From Pollutimonas sp036675275 (GTDB taxonomy: Bacteria > Pseudomonadota > Gammaproteobacteria > Burkholderiales > Burkholderiaceae_B): a stretch of DNA of 64,000 bases. The stretch is taken from NCBI GenBank assembly GCA_036675275.1, contig JAKFFG010000007.1:35784-99783 (forward strand), given 5' to 3'. Within the stretch, counting starts at the first letter, position 1; each line of letters begins with the position of its first letter. The position numbers were made by a program, and so were the translations under genes. Below, one piece after another: positions 33,047 through 42,357 of the stretch. The notes under the pieces are model-generated. The model saw nothing but the letters and a program-made list of their open reading frames with translations, searched no databases and was not told where the DNA came from.

Positions 33047-35778
33047 GTCTGTATCTCCTGAGCATTGTGACGCTGGATCATGCGTTTTATCTGGGGCAGG
33101 CACGACCCGCAGGAAGTGCCGCATTTGAGGGTGGCCTGCAATCCTTCGAGCAGGTGCCCGGCGGCGATGCCGGCATCGATGGCCGCATCGCTTACGTTCT
33201 CGCAGGTGCATACGATCTGCGCACGGGCCGCAGCCGGCGCGCGTCCCATCAGCAACTGCCCCGCGCTGGCGGGAGGAACCTGGGTATTGGCCCATTGCAG
33301 CAGGGCATCGTGGCCTCGTGTGTTGCCGGCCAGCAAATAGCTTTTGACCTGGGCGCCGCAATAGTCGATGCGTCTTATGACGCCGCATGCGGGATCGTCG
33401 AAGATCAGGCCGGCGTCGTCCAGTCCCAGGTCGCGGACCATGTCCGCCAGTGTCGCGGTATCCGGCTTTTCAAGACTGGCGAAACGCATGCGCAGTCCTT
33501 CGCCCCCGATGGCCGAAGGCATCAAGACCGCATAAGGGAATAGGGCCAGCCACTTGGACAGCCGTTGCCGCAGCGACGGGATGTATCCGCGAATCCAGGC
33601 GGTTGCCTGCCATTCGTAATGCTGAGCTTCGATGCCGGCCGCGCTGTGCTTAAGTTCGGGCTGATGCGAAATGGGATCCCGAACGCTGTTGGCCAGGGCA
33701 TTGACGCCGTTGCCGGCCATGAAGGCGCTGCCCCAGTGCATGGGCAGCCAGGCGTTACCCGGCTTCAGGTTCTCGTCGGCCATGGCGGCAAGCACGAGAT
33801 GACCACGGCGTGTCGTCACCTTGACGAACGCGCCGTTGTGCACATCGTGATGCAGCATGTCGTGGGGGTGCAAGTAAATAAAAGGCTCTTCAGCGTGGCG
33901 GGTCAGAGCCGGAACCAGACCGCTGCGGCTCATGGTGTGCCATTGGTCCCTCATGCGCGCCGTCGTCAATCGCAAGGGGTACTGCGCTGTAACGGCTTCC
34001 GCAACGGGTACATAGCCCACGTCCATGAAGCGGGCACGGCCATCGGCCGTCGCGAACACGCCGTCCGCATACAGGCGCACGGGCTCATGACCGGGCTTGC
34101 TGTATGGCCATTGCTGCGGGCCATATTCGTCGAGCGCCGCGTAGTTCAATGCGCTGTAGTCCAGATCCCGCCCTGCCATGAAACCAGCATGCTCGGCAAA
34201 GATTTCGGCCTCGTTCTGGTAGTTGAACAGGGCTGTCTTTTCAGGGGCAATGCGCAGTGCCAGTCGGTGCGCGACCTTGCACACCAGTCGCCAGTCTGGC
34301 CGGGCGTCGCCCGGTGCTGCGATGGCGGCCCGTACGCGGCTGATGCGCCGCTCCGAATTGGTCACGGTTCCGTCTTTCTCGGGCCAGGTGGCCGCCGGGA
34401 GAACCAGGTCGGCATAGGCCAGTGTTTCTGTGTTCGCGAACGCCTCCTGCACGATGACGAATTCAGCGGCTTCCAGGGCGGCGCGCACTTTCCTCTGATC
34501 CGGCATGGACTGTGCAGGATTCGTGGCGGCGATCCACAGCACTTTCACCTTGCCCTCGAGTACCGCGTCGAACATATCCAAAGCGGTGCAGCCGGGTGCA
34601 TCCGGCAGGGCATCCACGTTCCACAAGCGGGCCACCTCGGCCCGATGTCCGGCATTGTTGGGGTCCCGGTGTCCGGGCAGCAGGGTCGCCATGCCGCCGG
34701 CCTCCCGGCCGCCCATGGCGTTAGGCTGTCCGGTAAGCGAGAAGGGGCCGGCGCCTTTCTTTCCTATCTGGCCGGTGGCCATATGAAGATGGATCAGCGC
34801 GGCGTTCTTGGCCGTGCCGCTGCTGGATTGATTCAGGCCCATGGTGTACAGGGACAGGGCTGCCCCGGCATTGCCGAACCAGCGTGCGCCCCGGACGATA
34901 TCGGCGGCGGGCACTCCGCAGTATTCCTGCGCGGCCTCGGGCGTGAACTCGAGAATGCGCGCCTTGATCTGCGCGTATCCCTGGGTGTGGCGGCCTATGT
35001 AGTCCCGGTCGACCAGGCCCTCCCGTTCCATGACGTTCAGCATGGCGTGGAACAAGGCCACGTCGCTGCCCGGCGTGATGGCCAGGTGCAGATCGGCAAT
35101 ATCGCAGGTGTCGGTGCGCCGGGGATCCACCACGATAATTTTCATGCCGGGACGGCGAGCCTTGGCGGCTTCCAGCCGACGAAACAGCACCGGGTGCGCA
35201 TAGGCCATATTGGATCCCGCAATCATCACGGTATCGGCATGATCCAGATCGTCATAGCAGGCCGGCGGCGAGTCGGCACCCAGTGTGAGCTTGTAGGCCG
35301 ATACGGCGCTGGACATGCACAGGCGTGAATTGGTGTCGATATTGTTGGTGCCCACCAGTGCGCGAGCCAGTTTATTGAAGACCGCGTAGTCTTCGGTAAG
35401 CAACTGGCCGGAGAGATAAAACGCAACCGCATCGGGACCGTGCGCGTCGATGACGCTTGCCAGCCTGGCGGCGGCGATGTCGCAGGCATCGTCCACGGCA
35501 ATGTCGCGGCGCGGCGCCTCTTTGTTCTCGCGCCATTGCGCCGACAGGATCCGGCTGCTGTCATTGCGCACGGTCGCCGCCAGGGCCATGCCTTTGCTGC
35601 ATAGCCGGCCAAGACTGGACGGATGCAGTTCATCGCCGCTTACCTTCAGGACGCGTTTCCCATCGGTGTGTATGTTGACGCCGCATCCGGTGCCGCAATA
35701 ACAGCAGATGGAAGACAGGACGCTCGGCACAGCGGCCGGATCGCCGCTGGACAACACAGGGTCGTCGATACGGTTCAT
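33043..35778 (-). CDS. nasA: Assimilatory nitrate reductase catalytic subunit NasA
   Basis: The 911-aa molybdopterin enzyme has an N-terminal [4Fe-4S] site (C25, C28, C32, C60 in ICCYCGTGC and GRLCSKG) and the bis-MGD domains (GSNMAYAHPVLFRRLE, LYTMGLNQSSSGTAKN, TNPAQSMPDQ). The C-terminal BFD-like [2Fe-2S] module has Cys at about 857, 859, 890 and 893. It has no Tat signal, as expected for a cytoplasmic assimilatory enzyme reducing nitrate to nitrite. Its start overlaps the stop of the FAD subunit gene by 4 bases, and its end overlaps cobA in the same way. Confidence 0.95.
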   Translation of the reverse strand: MNRIDDPVLSSGDPAAVPSVLSSICCYCGTGCGVNIHTDGKRVLKVSGDELHPSSLGRLCSKGMALAATVRNDSSRILSAQWRENKEAPRRDIAVDDACDIAAARLASVIDAHGPDAVAFYLSGQLLTEDYAVFNKLARALVGTNNIDTNSRLCMSSAVSAYKLTLGADSPPACYDDLDHADTVMIAGSNMAYAHPVLFRRLEAAKARRPGMKIIVVDPRRTDTCDIADLHLAITPGSDVALFHAMLNVMEREGLVDRDYIGRHTQGYAQIKARILEFTPEAAQEYCGVPAADIVRGARWFGNAGAALSLYTMGLNQSSSGTAKNAALIHLHMATGQIGKKGAGPFSLTGQPNAMGGREAGGMATLLPGHRDPNNAGHRAEVARLWNVDALPDAPGCTALDMFDAVLEGKVKVLWIAATNPAQSMPDQRKVRAALEAAEFVIVQEAFANTETLAYADLVLPAATWPEKDGTVTNSERRISRVRAAIAAPGDARPDWRLVCKVAHRLALRIAPEKTALFNYQNEAEIFAEHAGFMAGRDLDYSALNYAALDEYGPQQWPYSKPGHEPVRLYADGVFATADGRARFMDVGYVPVAEAVTAQYPLRLTTARMRDQWHTMSRSGLVPALTRHAEEPFIYLHPHDMLHHDVHNGAFVKVTTRRGHLVLAAMADENLKPGNAWLPMHWGSAFMAGNGVNALANSVRDPISHQPELKHSAAGIEAQHYEWQATAWIRGYIPSLRQRLSKWLALFPYAVLMPSAIGGEGLRMRFASLEKPDTATLADMVRDLGLDDAGLIFDDPACGVIRRIDYCGAQVKSYLLAGNTRGHDALLQWANTQVPPASAGQLLMGRAPAAARAQIVCTCENVSDAAIDAGIAAGHLLEGLQATLKCGTSCGSCLPQIKRMIQRHNAQEIQT

Positions 35779-36995
35779 GGCTGCGCCCCCACGCTTTCGC
35801 CGAACATGAGGTGTTCGCGCCGGCCGGCAATGGATGCGCCTTCCCGGATCAGGCGCAAATACCAGGCGCCGTCCGCCGTGTCGCCATAAAGGCAGGCGCC
35901 GACCAGCTTGTCGTCCTTGATGACCAATTTTTTATATATACCGCCCGCCGAGTCGGCCAGGGTAATGGCCTGGGTGCCGGCATTGCCGATGAAGTCGCCC
36001 GCCGAAAACACGTCGATGCCCGTCACCTTCAGCTTGGTGGATATTGCGCTGCCCGAGTACCGGCCTATGCCATGGAAAGCCAGGTGGTTGGCGGCGACTT
36101 TGGCCTGCTCGAACAGGGGGGCGACCAGCCCGTAGGCCATGCCGCGATGGCTGACGCATTCGCCCACCGCATAGATGCTGGGATCGTAAGTCTGCAGGGT
36201 GTCGTTGACAATGATGCCGCGCTCGGTATGGATGCCGGCTTTTTCCGCCAGATCGGTATTGGGCCGTATGCCGACCGCCATGACGATCAGGTCGGTTGCG
36301 TGCTCGGAGCCATCCTTGAAGCGTATGGCGCGCACCGCGCCTTCTTCGTCGCCGACTATGGCTGCCGTCTGGCGGTTCATCAGAAATCGCAGGCCGCGGC
36401 TTTCCAGATCTTTTTGCAGCAGCGCGGCCGCCGCTTTGTCCAGTTGGCGGTCCAGCAAGGTGGCGCCAAGGTGCACGACGGAGACTTCCATGCCGCGCGC
36501 CGCCAACCCGTTGGCCGCCTCCAGGCCCAGCAGCCCGCCGCCGATCACGACAGCCCGCTTCAATTTGCTGGCCGCATCTATCATCAGGTCGACATCGCGA
36601 ATCTCGCGGAACGTGATGACGCGCTTCAAGTCATTGCCCGGCACGGGTAGAACGAACGGATTGGATCCCGTGGCCAGCAGCAAACGATCGTAAGGGGCTA
36701 CCGTACCGTCATCGGCAATGACTACCCGGCGGGCACGGTTTATTTGCGTGACGGTGCAATTCAGGTGCAGGGTGATGCCATTTTCCCGGTACCAATTTTT
36801 GTCGTTCAGGATGATGTCCTGAATGGTCTGTTCGCCCGTCAGCACCGGAGAAAGCAGGATGCGGTTGTAGTTCGTGTAAGGCTCCGCGCCGAACACAGTG
36901 ATGTCGTACAGGTCGCGATCCAGCTTGAGCAATTCCTCCAGGGTACGGATGCCGGCCATGCCGTTGCCCACGACCACGAGTTTGAGTTTTTTCAT
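35775..36995 (-). CDS. nasB: Nitrate reductase FAD-dependent NAD(P)H electron-transfer subunit NasB
   Basis: The 406-aa protein is a pyridine-nucleotide-disulphide-type oxidoreductase. It has LVVVGNGMAGIRTLEELL (FAD dinucleotide fold, residues about 6-23), LLLATGSNPFVLPVPG, AVVIGGGLLGLEAANGLAARG (NADH fold) and YAVGECVSHRG. It corresponds to the N-terminal part of NirB without BFD or siroheme domains. It should pass electrons from NAD(P)H to NasA, whose own C-terminal [2Fe-2S] module can receive them. ATGA overlaps with the ABC ATPase gene before it and with nasA after it show a tightly coupled operon. Confidence 0.9.
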   Translation of the reverse strand: MKKLKLVVVGNGMAGIRTLEELLKLDRDLYDITVFGAEPYTNYNRILLSPVLTGEQTIQDIILNDKNWYRENGITLHLNCTVTQINRARRVVIADDGTVAPYDRLLLATGSNPFVLPVPGNDLKRVITFREIRDVDLMIDAASKLKRAVVIGGGLLGLEAANGLAARGMEVSVVHLGATLLDRQLDKAAAALLQKDLESRGLRFLMNRQTAAIVGDEEGAVRAIRFKDGSEHATDLIVMAVGIRPNTDLAEKAGIHTERGIIVNDTLQTYDPSIYAVGECVSHRGMAYGLVAPLFEQAKVAANHLAFHGIGRYSGSAISTKLKVTGIDVFSAGDFIGNAGTQAITLADSAGGIYKKLVIKDDKLVGACLYGDTADGAWYLRLIREGASIAGRREHLMFGESVGAQP

Positions 36996-37846
36996 GATGC
37001 TATGGCGTTCAAGGAGAGGTCCCGTTCCGTATCGGGCTGCGGCTCTTCGGTCGTGTTTGCGCCCGGATGCCGATGCCGCCGGTGCAGGAAATTCAGGACG
37101 GCGGCGCGATACGAGGCGTACTTGGCATCGTCCAGCAGCGCAAGGCGATTGCGGGGGCGGGCCAGGTTCACCTTGATGATCTCGCCTATCGTGGCGCCCG
37201 GACCGTTGGTCAGCATTACGATACGGTCGGACAACAGTACGGCTTCATCCACATCATGCGTCACCATCACGGTGGTGGTCGATGTGCCGGCCACGATACG
37301 CAGAAGCTCGTCCTGCAGGTGCGCCCGGGTCAGCGAATCCAGGGCGCCAAAGGGCTCATCCAGCAACAACACCTTGGGCTCGAGCGCCAGCGCTCGCGCT
37401 ATCCCCACACGCTGCTTCATACCCCCAGATATCTCTTTGGGGAATTTGTGCTGGGCGTGGCGCAGGCCGACCAGGTTCAATGCGGAGGCGGTCCTGGCCT
37501 TCAGCTGGCCGACCGAGTCGGTGTGCGAGAACACGCGTTCGACAGCCAGGTAGACATTCTGGAAGCAGGTGAGCCAGGGCAGCAGGGAATGGTTCTGAAA
37601 CACGACGGCGCGGTCGGGTCCGGGCCCCTTGACTTCCTTTTCGCCGCACAGCAGCACACCTGTTGTGGGGTTGGTGATGCCGGCAATCAGGTTCAGCAAG
37701 GTGGATTTGCCGCAGCCGGAATGCCCGATCAGCGAAACAAATTCTCCTTTACGTATGTTCAGGTTGATGTCGCGCAGGGCAACAAAATCGCCTTTCTTTG
37801 AAGAAAAGGTTTGCCCCACATACTCGATGCGCACGAATTTTTCCAT
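36992..37846 (-). CDS. nrtD: Nitrate ABC transporter ATP-binding protein NrtD
   Basis: The 284-aa ATPase has Walker A GHSGCGKSTLL, signature ISGGMKQRVGIARAL and Walker B VLLLDEPFGALD with an H-loop in VMVTHDVDEAVLL. It belongs to the nitrate/sulfonate/taurine class. It lacks the fused solute-binding domain of NrtC, so a homodimer of this protein probably powers import. It lies 12 bases after the permease gene and overlaps nasB by 4 bases. Confidence 0.92.
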   Translation of the reverse strand: MEKFVRIEYVGQTFSSKKGDFVALRDINLNIRKGEFVSLIGHSGCGKSTLLNLIAGITNPTTGVLLCGEKEVKGPGPDRAVVFQNHSLLPWLTCFQNVYLAVERVFSHTDSVGQLKARTASALNLVGLRHAQHKFPKEISGGMKQRVGIARALALEPKVLLLDEPFGALDSLTRAHLQDELLRIVAGTSTTTVMVTHDVDEAVLLSDRIVMLTNGPGATIGEIIKVNLARPRNRLALLDDAKYASYRAAVLNFLHRRHRHPGANTTEEPQPDTERDLSLNAIAS

Positions 37847-37858
37847 GGCCTTATGCTC

Positions 37859-38689
37859 CTAGGCTTCGTTGTAGTTGAATCGCCTTGCTACAGCGAGCAG
37901 GGTCAGGTCCAGTGCCAGTCCCACGACACCGATGACCAGGACGGCAATTAAAATGTTTTGTACGTTCAGGTTGTTCCATTCGTCCCATAGCCAGAAGCCC
38001 AGGCCGGTCCCGCCGGTCAGCATCTCGGCGGCGACAATCACCAGCCATGCGGTTCCGATGGAAAGCCGTACGCCCGTCATGACGTGAGGCATCACCGAAG
38101 GTAGAAGAATGCGCGTAAAGACCTTCCATTCGGACAGGTCCAGCACGCGCGCCACATTTAGGTAGTCTTGCGGCACACGCTTGACGCCTTCCGCTGTGTT
38201 GATGATCATGGGCCAGATCGAACAGATGAAAATGGCCCAGATGGCCGCCGGATTGGCGGCCTGGAACAGAAGCAGGCCCAGCGGCAGCCATGCCAGGGGC
38301 GAAACCGGTCTAAGCAGGCTGATGACCGGCGAGCAAATGGCATTGATGGACGGCACGCGGCCAATGAGAAAGCCCATGGGAATGCCGACAGCGGCGGCCA
38401 GCAGGAATCCCAATGCCACCCGTCCCAGCGATGCCAGGATGTTCCAGCCTATGCCCACGTCGTTGGGTCCGTTATCGTAGAAGGGGTCGCTGAACAGTTC
38501 CACGGCCGCCAGCAGGGTCGGTTCCGGTCCCGGGATCTCGATGATTTTCAGCGAAATTATCTTCCATACCAGCAGCAGCAAGGCGAAACCCGTGACCGGG
38601 CCCGCGATGGCGCCGGCGTAACGTTCTGCCTGCTCGCGCCGCTTGTCCCTGCGCATCAGTGCCGTGAAGCGTGCTGCCATAGTGTTCAT
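37859..38689 (-). CDS. nrtB: Nitrate ABC transporter permease NrtB
   Basis: The 276-aa inner-membrane protein has about six transmembrane helices and the NrtB/SsuC-type EAA region (AEGVKRVPQDYLNVARVLDLSEWKVFTRILLP in pieces). The end WDEWNNLNVQNILIAVLVIG is characteristic of nitrate permeases. AAGGA lies six bases before the ATG at 38689, and the gene starts 11 bases after nrtA. With NrtA and NrtD it forms the high-affinity nitrate importer. Confidence 0.93.
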   Translation of the reverse strand: MNTMAARFTALMRRDKRREQAERYAGAIAGPVTGFALLLLVWKIISLKIIEIPGPEPTLLAAVELFSDPFYDNGPNDVGIGWNILASLGRVALGFLLAAAVGIPMGFLIGRVPSINAICSPVISLLRPVSPLAWLPLGLLLFQAANPAAIWAIFICSIWPMIINTAEGVKRVPQDYLNVARVLDLSEWKVFTRILLPSVMPHVMTGVRLSIGTAWLVIVAAEMLTGGTGLGFWLWDEWNNLNVQNILIAVLVIGVVGLALDLTLLAVARRFNYNEA

Positions 38690-38700
38690 GAGTATTCCTT

Positions 38701-40011
38701 TCAGGACGCTTTGATTTTGAAGCTGTCCGCGTAGCCGGCTGGATCGCTGCCATCCCACACCACGCCGTCGATCAAGGTGCTGGATCGCGTCTCGCCGGCC
38801 GGAAGCGCCGTACCGGCGGCCTGGGCGGCTTGCTTGTAGATGTCGATGCGATTGACTTTGCCCGCCACCGCAAGATAGTCGGGGTGGGTCTTGGCCAAGC
38901 CCCAGCGCTTTTGCTGGGTCAGGAACCACATGCCGTCGCTCAGGTAAGGGAAATTGGCGGCGCCGTCAGCGTAGAAGCGCATGGCGTGCTTGTCAGTCCA
39001 TGATTTTCCCAGGCCGTTTTCGTACTGGCCCAGCATGCGGTCCACGATGGTGTCCACATTTGTGTTCACATAAGATTTGGCCGCTATGATTTCCGCAGTC
39101 TTGCGCACGTTGGCCGGCGAGCTGTCTATCCACCGGCCGGCTTCGAGAATGGCGGCCGTGACGGCGCGAGCGGTATTCGGGTGTTGCTCGACAAAATCGC
39201 GCCGCGCACCCAGCACTTTTTCAGGATGGTCGGCCCATATTTCCTGCGACGTTGCCGCACTGAAGCCCAATTTGTCGATGATGGCGCGGGCATTCCAGGG
39301 TTCGCCCACGCAAAAGCCGTCGACGTTGCCTATGCGCATATTGGCAACCATTTGCGGAGGCGGCACGGTGACGATGCGGGCTGCCAGCGGATCGATGCCG
39401 TAGCTGGCCAACCAGTAGTACAGCCACATGGCATGGGTGCCGGTCGGGAAGGTATGGGCAAAGGTGTACTGGCGCGGGTCGTCGACGATCTTCTTCTGCA
39501 ATGATTCGCCATCGACGACGCCGGCTTCGCGCAATTGATTTGACAGGGTGATGCCCTGGCCATTCTGGTTCAGGTTCATCAGGACGGCCATGTCTTGCCT
39601 GGCGCCGGCAATTCCCATTTGCATCCCATATATCATTCCGTATAGAACGTGGGCGAAATCCAGGTCGTCGTTGGAAAGCTTTTCCCTGACGCCCGCCCAT
39701 GATGCTTCTTTGGCTGGAACGATGGTGACGCCGTGCTTCTTGTCGAAGCCCATCACCGATGCCATGACAACAGACGCACAGTCGGTGAGAGGAATGAATC
39801 CGATCTTCACCTCGGTTTTTTCCGGAGCATCGGAGCCTGCCGCCCATGCCCCGGCTCGTACCAAGGGATCGACCAAGGACATCAGCCCCAGGCCTGCGGC
39901 GGCCCGGGCGGTATGGCTCAGCCATGTCCGTCGTTGGGCGTTGGCTGGCACAGTCCGGCCGCTGCTTGCAGAGGAGACGGGAACAATAGCGGGCTTGTCG
40001 GTAGATTTCAT
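38701..40011 (-). CDS. nrtA: Nitrate ABC transporter substrate-binding protein NrtA
   Basis: The 436-aa protein carries a twin-arginine-like leader (QRRTWLSHTARAAAGLGLMSL, residues about 26-46) and the NrtA core: KIGFIPLTDCASVVMAS, KEASWAGVREKL, DFAHVLYGMIYGMQMG and GFCVGEPWNARAI. The pieces around the nitrate-binding cleft agree with NrtA/CmpA family members. It would bind nitrate in the periplasm, perhaps after Tat export. It heads the nrtABD-nasB-nasA-cobA operon behind a sigma-54 promoter. The ATG at 40011 has only a weak GGA upstream, but the longer frame to 40068 would run through that promoter. Confidence 0.93.
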   Translation of the reverse strand: MKSTDKPAIVPVSSASSGRTVPANAQRRTWLSHTARAAAGLGLMSLVDPLVRAGAWAAGSDAPEKTEVKIGFIPLTDCASVVMASVMGFDKKHGVTIVPAKEASWAGVREKLSNDDLDFAHVLYGMIYGMQMGIAGARQDMAVLMNLNQNGQGITLSNQLREAGVVDGESLQKKIVDDPRQYTFAHTFPTGTHAMWLYYWLASYGIDPLAARIVTVPPPQMVANMRIGNVDGFCVGEPWNARAIIDKLGFSAATSQEIWADHPEKVLGARRDFVEQHPNTARAVTAAILEAGRWIDSSPANVRKTAEIIAAKSYVNTNVDTIVDRMLGQYENGLGKSWTDKHAMRFYADGAANFPYLSDGMWFLTQQKRWGLAKTHPDYLAVAGKVNRIDIYKQAAQAAGTALPAGETRSSTLIDGVVWDGSDPAGYADSFKIKAS

Positions 40012-40046
40012 TGGTGGTCCATTGGGGAAGTCGCCCCATGGCTTAC

Positions 40047-40061
40047 GCAAAAGCCGTGCCA
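40047..40061 (-). promoter_or_regulatory. Sigma-54 (-24/-12) promoter of the nrt-nas operon
   Basis: On the minus strand the element reads TGGCAC-GGCTT-TTGC, an exact match to the RpoN consensus, followed by GTAAGC exactly as at the nirB promoter. Transcription would begin near 40035, giving a leader of about 25 bases before the nrtA ATG. Confidence 0.87.
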
Positions 40062-40163
40062 AAACCATTTCGGCCTATCTGACAGGTCGCCGTCGCTTTT
40101 TGGCCTGCGATCTGGCCTTGCGGTTCAATGTGCCGCACCGCCGACGGGCGATCTGTTGTGCGC

Positions 40164-40180
40164 CGCACCAATTTTGTGCA
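40164..40180. promoter_or_regulatory. NtrC-like enhancer site between nrtA and dinB
   Basis: CGCACCA-ATT-TTGTGCA matches the NtrC dyad TGCACCA-N3-TGGTGCA with two changes. It sits about 103 bp upstream of the -24 element of the nrt-nas promoter. The dinB promoter lies just to its right, so NtrC binding here could also touch dinB expression. Confidence 0.65.
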
Positions 40181-40193
40181 GGCCGTGGAAGCT

Positions 40194-40217
40194 TATAATC
40201 ACTGTGTCTTTGTACAG
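40194..40217 (+). promoter_or_regulatory. dinB promoter -10 box with overlapping LexA operator
   Basis: TATAAT at 40194-40199 is a perfect -10 hexamer. CTGTGTCTTTGTACAG at 40202-40217 is a canonical SOS box (CTGT-N8-ACAG) covering the likely start site, so LexA would block initiation. A weak -35 (ATTTTG at 40171-40176) has 17-bp spacing. The dinB ATG follows 12 bases later. Confidence 0.85.
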
Positions 40218-40229
40218 CTACGCTACACC

Positions 40230-41405
40230 ATGGCCCCAGAACCATCAGCTCCGCCCCCCGAACGCCGGATCGCGCATCTCGATATGGATGCCTTCTACGC
40301 ATCGGTGGAGCTTTTGCGTTATCCCGAGCTGCGCGGCCTGCCCGTGGTCATAGGCGGAGGCGACAATGCACAGCCGCGCAGCTTGCCGGACGGCACCCGC
40401 CTGTTCTCGCGCCTGCGCGGTTATGTCGGCCGGGGCGTCATCACCACGTCGACCTACGAAGCGCGGGCGCTCGGCGTGTTTTCGGCCATGGGGACAATGA
40501 AAGCGGCCCAGCTCGCTCCCGACGCCATTTTGCTGCCCGTCGATTTCGTGGCTTACAGGAAGTACTCGCGCCTGTTCAAGGCGGCGGTCGCGCAAGTGGC
40601 GCCTTGTATCGAGGACCGGGGCATAGACGAGATCTACATCGACCTCACCGACCACCCCGAGGACACGCTTGCCTTGGCACAGCGCATCAAGGCGGCCGTG
40701 GCTCAGGCCACCGGCCTGTCGTGCTCCATCGGAATTTCACCGAACAAGCTTTTGTCCAAAATTGCCTCGGACCTGGACAAGCCCAATGGGCTGACCATTA
40801 TTGGTCCCGGCGACCTTGAGCGCAGGATATGGCCGCTGCCCGTCGCCAAAGTAAATGGCATAGGCCCCAAGGCCAATGTCAAACTGGCGGCCATAGGAAT
40901 ACAGAGCATCGCCGACCTGGCGCAGGCTCCGGCCGACCTGCTGCGGAATCATTTCGGCCTTACCTATACACGCTGGCTCATGAACGTGGCGCATGGCATT
41001 GACGATCGCCGCGTGGTGACCCATTCCGAACCCAAGTCCATCAGCCGCGAAACCACCTTCGAGCGCGATCTGCATGTGCAGCGTGATCGCGCGGCGCTGT
41101 CTGAAGTCTTTCTTCGCTTGTGCACCCAGCTTGAGTCAGACCTGTTGCGCAAAGGCTATGTGGCGCGCACTATTGGCATTAAATTGCGGTTCGATGACTT
41201 TCGCACGGTAACGCGCGACCTGACGCTGCCGGCCTATACGTCTGACGCGGGCGCCATCCATCACGCCGCCAGACAATGCCTCAGGCGCATCAGGCTGGAT
41301 CATAAAATTCGCCTGCTGGGCGTTCGGGCCGGCGGCTTGCTTGCAGGAACTCAGCTTGCCGCAGCGACCCAGCTTCAAGAGCCGCGCCAGTTGAGCTTGT
41401 ACTAA
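40230..41405 (+). CDS. dinB: DNA polymerase IV (Y-family, DinB)
   Basis: The 391-aa polymerase has the Y-family motifs IAHLDMDAFYASVELLRYP (first catalytic Asp), CIEDRGIDEIYIDLTD (second acidic cluster), SIGISPNKLLSKIASDLDKPNG and a helix-hairpin-helix KVNGIGPKANVKL. It ends with QLSLY, a sliding-clamp-binding pentapeptide. It carries out error-prone translesion synthesis. A LexA box overlaps its promoter, so it should be SOS-induced. The ATG at 40230 is chosen because the longer frame from 40128 would include the LexA site in the coding sequence. Confidence 0.94.
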   Translation: MAPEPSAPPPERRIAHLDMDAFYASVELLRYPELRGLPVVIGGGDNAQPRSLPDGTRLFSRLRGYVGRGVITTSTYEARALGVFSAMGTMKAAQLAPDAILLPVDFVAYRKYSRLFKAAVAQVAPCIEDRGIDEIYIDLTDHPEDTLALAQRIKAAVAQATGLSCSIGISPNKLLSKIASDLDKPNGLTIIGPGDLERRIWPLPVAKVNGIGPKANVKLAAIGIQSIADLAQAPADLLRNHFGLTYTRWLMNVAHGIDDRRVVTHSEPKSISRETTFERDLHVQRDRAALSEVFLRLCTQLESDLLRKGYVARTIGIKLRFDDFRTVTRDLTLPAYTSDAGAIHHAARQCLRRIRLDHKIRLLGVRAGGLLAGTQLAAATQLQEPRQLSLY

Positions 41406-41544
41406 GGTCTTCATTTTTATAACGAAATCATTCTTATGGTTATCGCATTATTACTTTCGGTGATGTATAAGTAATAATCCGGTAGTTATAAGTCGAATAA
41501 AAGCTTGTTAGCATGAAGTTTTTCCGAACTTAGGCAGAATAAAA

Positions 41545-42354
41545 ATGAAGCTATCACGATTTGTAGGCGGTCTGCTGGCCGCCGGAGCAACCGCTATTTC
41601 GGTCCTGGCCGCGGGCGGCGCCCACGCTGCAGATCTGCTCGATACAGTCAAAGAGCGCGGGACTTTGATCGTGGGCGTCGAAGGAACCTATCCGCCCTTT
41701 AATTTTGTCGATGCCAAAACCGGCCAGCTCGACGGTTTCGATATAGACGTGTCCGAACTGCTCGCCGAGAAGTTGGGCGTAAAAGTGCAATTCGTCAAGA
41801 CGGAATGGAGCGCCATCCTGGCCGGCCTGAGCTCGGGCAAGTTCGACGTGATCCTGAATCAGGTCGGCATTACTCCTGAACGTGAAAGGACGTTCGATTT
41901 CTCGGTGCCTTATGTCGCCTCCAGTCCTCAGCTGATTCTGCGCAAGAATGATGACAGCAACTACACGAGTTTCGCCGACCTGAAAGGCAAGCGGCTGGGT
42001 GTCTCACAAGGCAGCAACTACGAGGCCTTGGCCAAAGCGCAGGAAGGCGTGGATGTCAAAAGCTATCCAGGCGCGCCGGAATACCTGTCGGATCTGGTCA
42101 ACAAACGGGTCGACGCAGCCCTTAACGATCAACTGATGACCGCCTACCTGGTCAAGACGTCCAACATTCCGATCAAGGGCGGCGCCATCGTCGGTGAACC
42201 CAAGTTCAACGGCATTCCGTTCAGGAAAGGAAACCCGGAGTTCAAGGCGGCCGTCAACAAGGCCCTGCAGGATTCGTTCGCCGACGGCTCGTTCGCCAAG
42301 ATATCCAACAAATGGTTTGGTATCGACGTCAGCAAGGTCCAGGCGCCTCAATAA
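41545..42354 (+). CDS. ABC transporter substrate-binding protein, cystine/polar amino-acid type (FliY/TcyJ-like)
   Basis: The 269-aa protein has a signal peptide (LLAAGATAISVLAAGGAHA) and the family-3 binding fold: LIVGVEGTYPPFNFVD, LDGFDIDVSELLAEKLG, KTEWSAILAGLSSGKFDVI and FSVPYVASSPQLIL. The closing ISNKWFGIDVS is typical of cystine binders such as FliY. It is followed 3 bases later by its permease gene. The 139 bp upstream are unusually AT-rich for this genome and contain repeated ATAA/TTAT words, a possible activator site. No ATPase gene follows. Confidence 0.88.
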   Translation: MKLSRFVGGLLAAGATAISVLAAGGAHAADLLDTVKERGTLIVGVEGTYPPFNFVDAKTGQLDGFDIDVSELLAEKLGVKVQFVKTEWSAILAGLSSGKFDVILNQVGITPERERTFDFSVPYVASSPQLILRKNDDSNYTSFADLKGKRLGVSQGSNYEALAKAQEGVDVKSYPGAPEYLSDLVNKRVDAALNDQLMTAYLVKTSNIPIKGGAIVGEPKFNGIPFRKGNPEFKAAVNKALQDSFADGSFAKISNKWFGIDVSKVQAPQ

Positions 42355-42357
42355 GTC

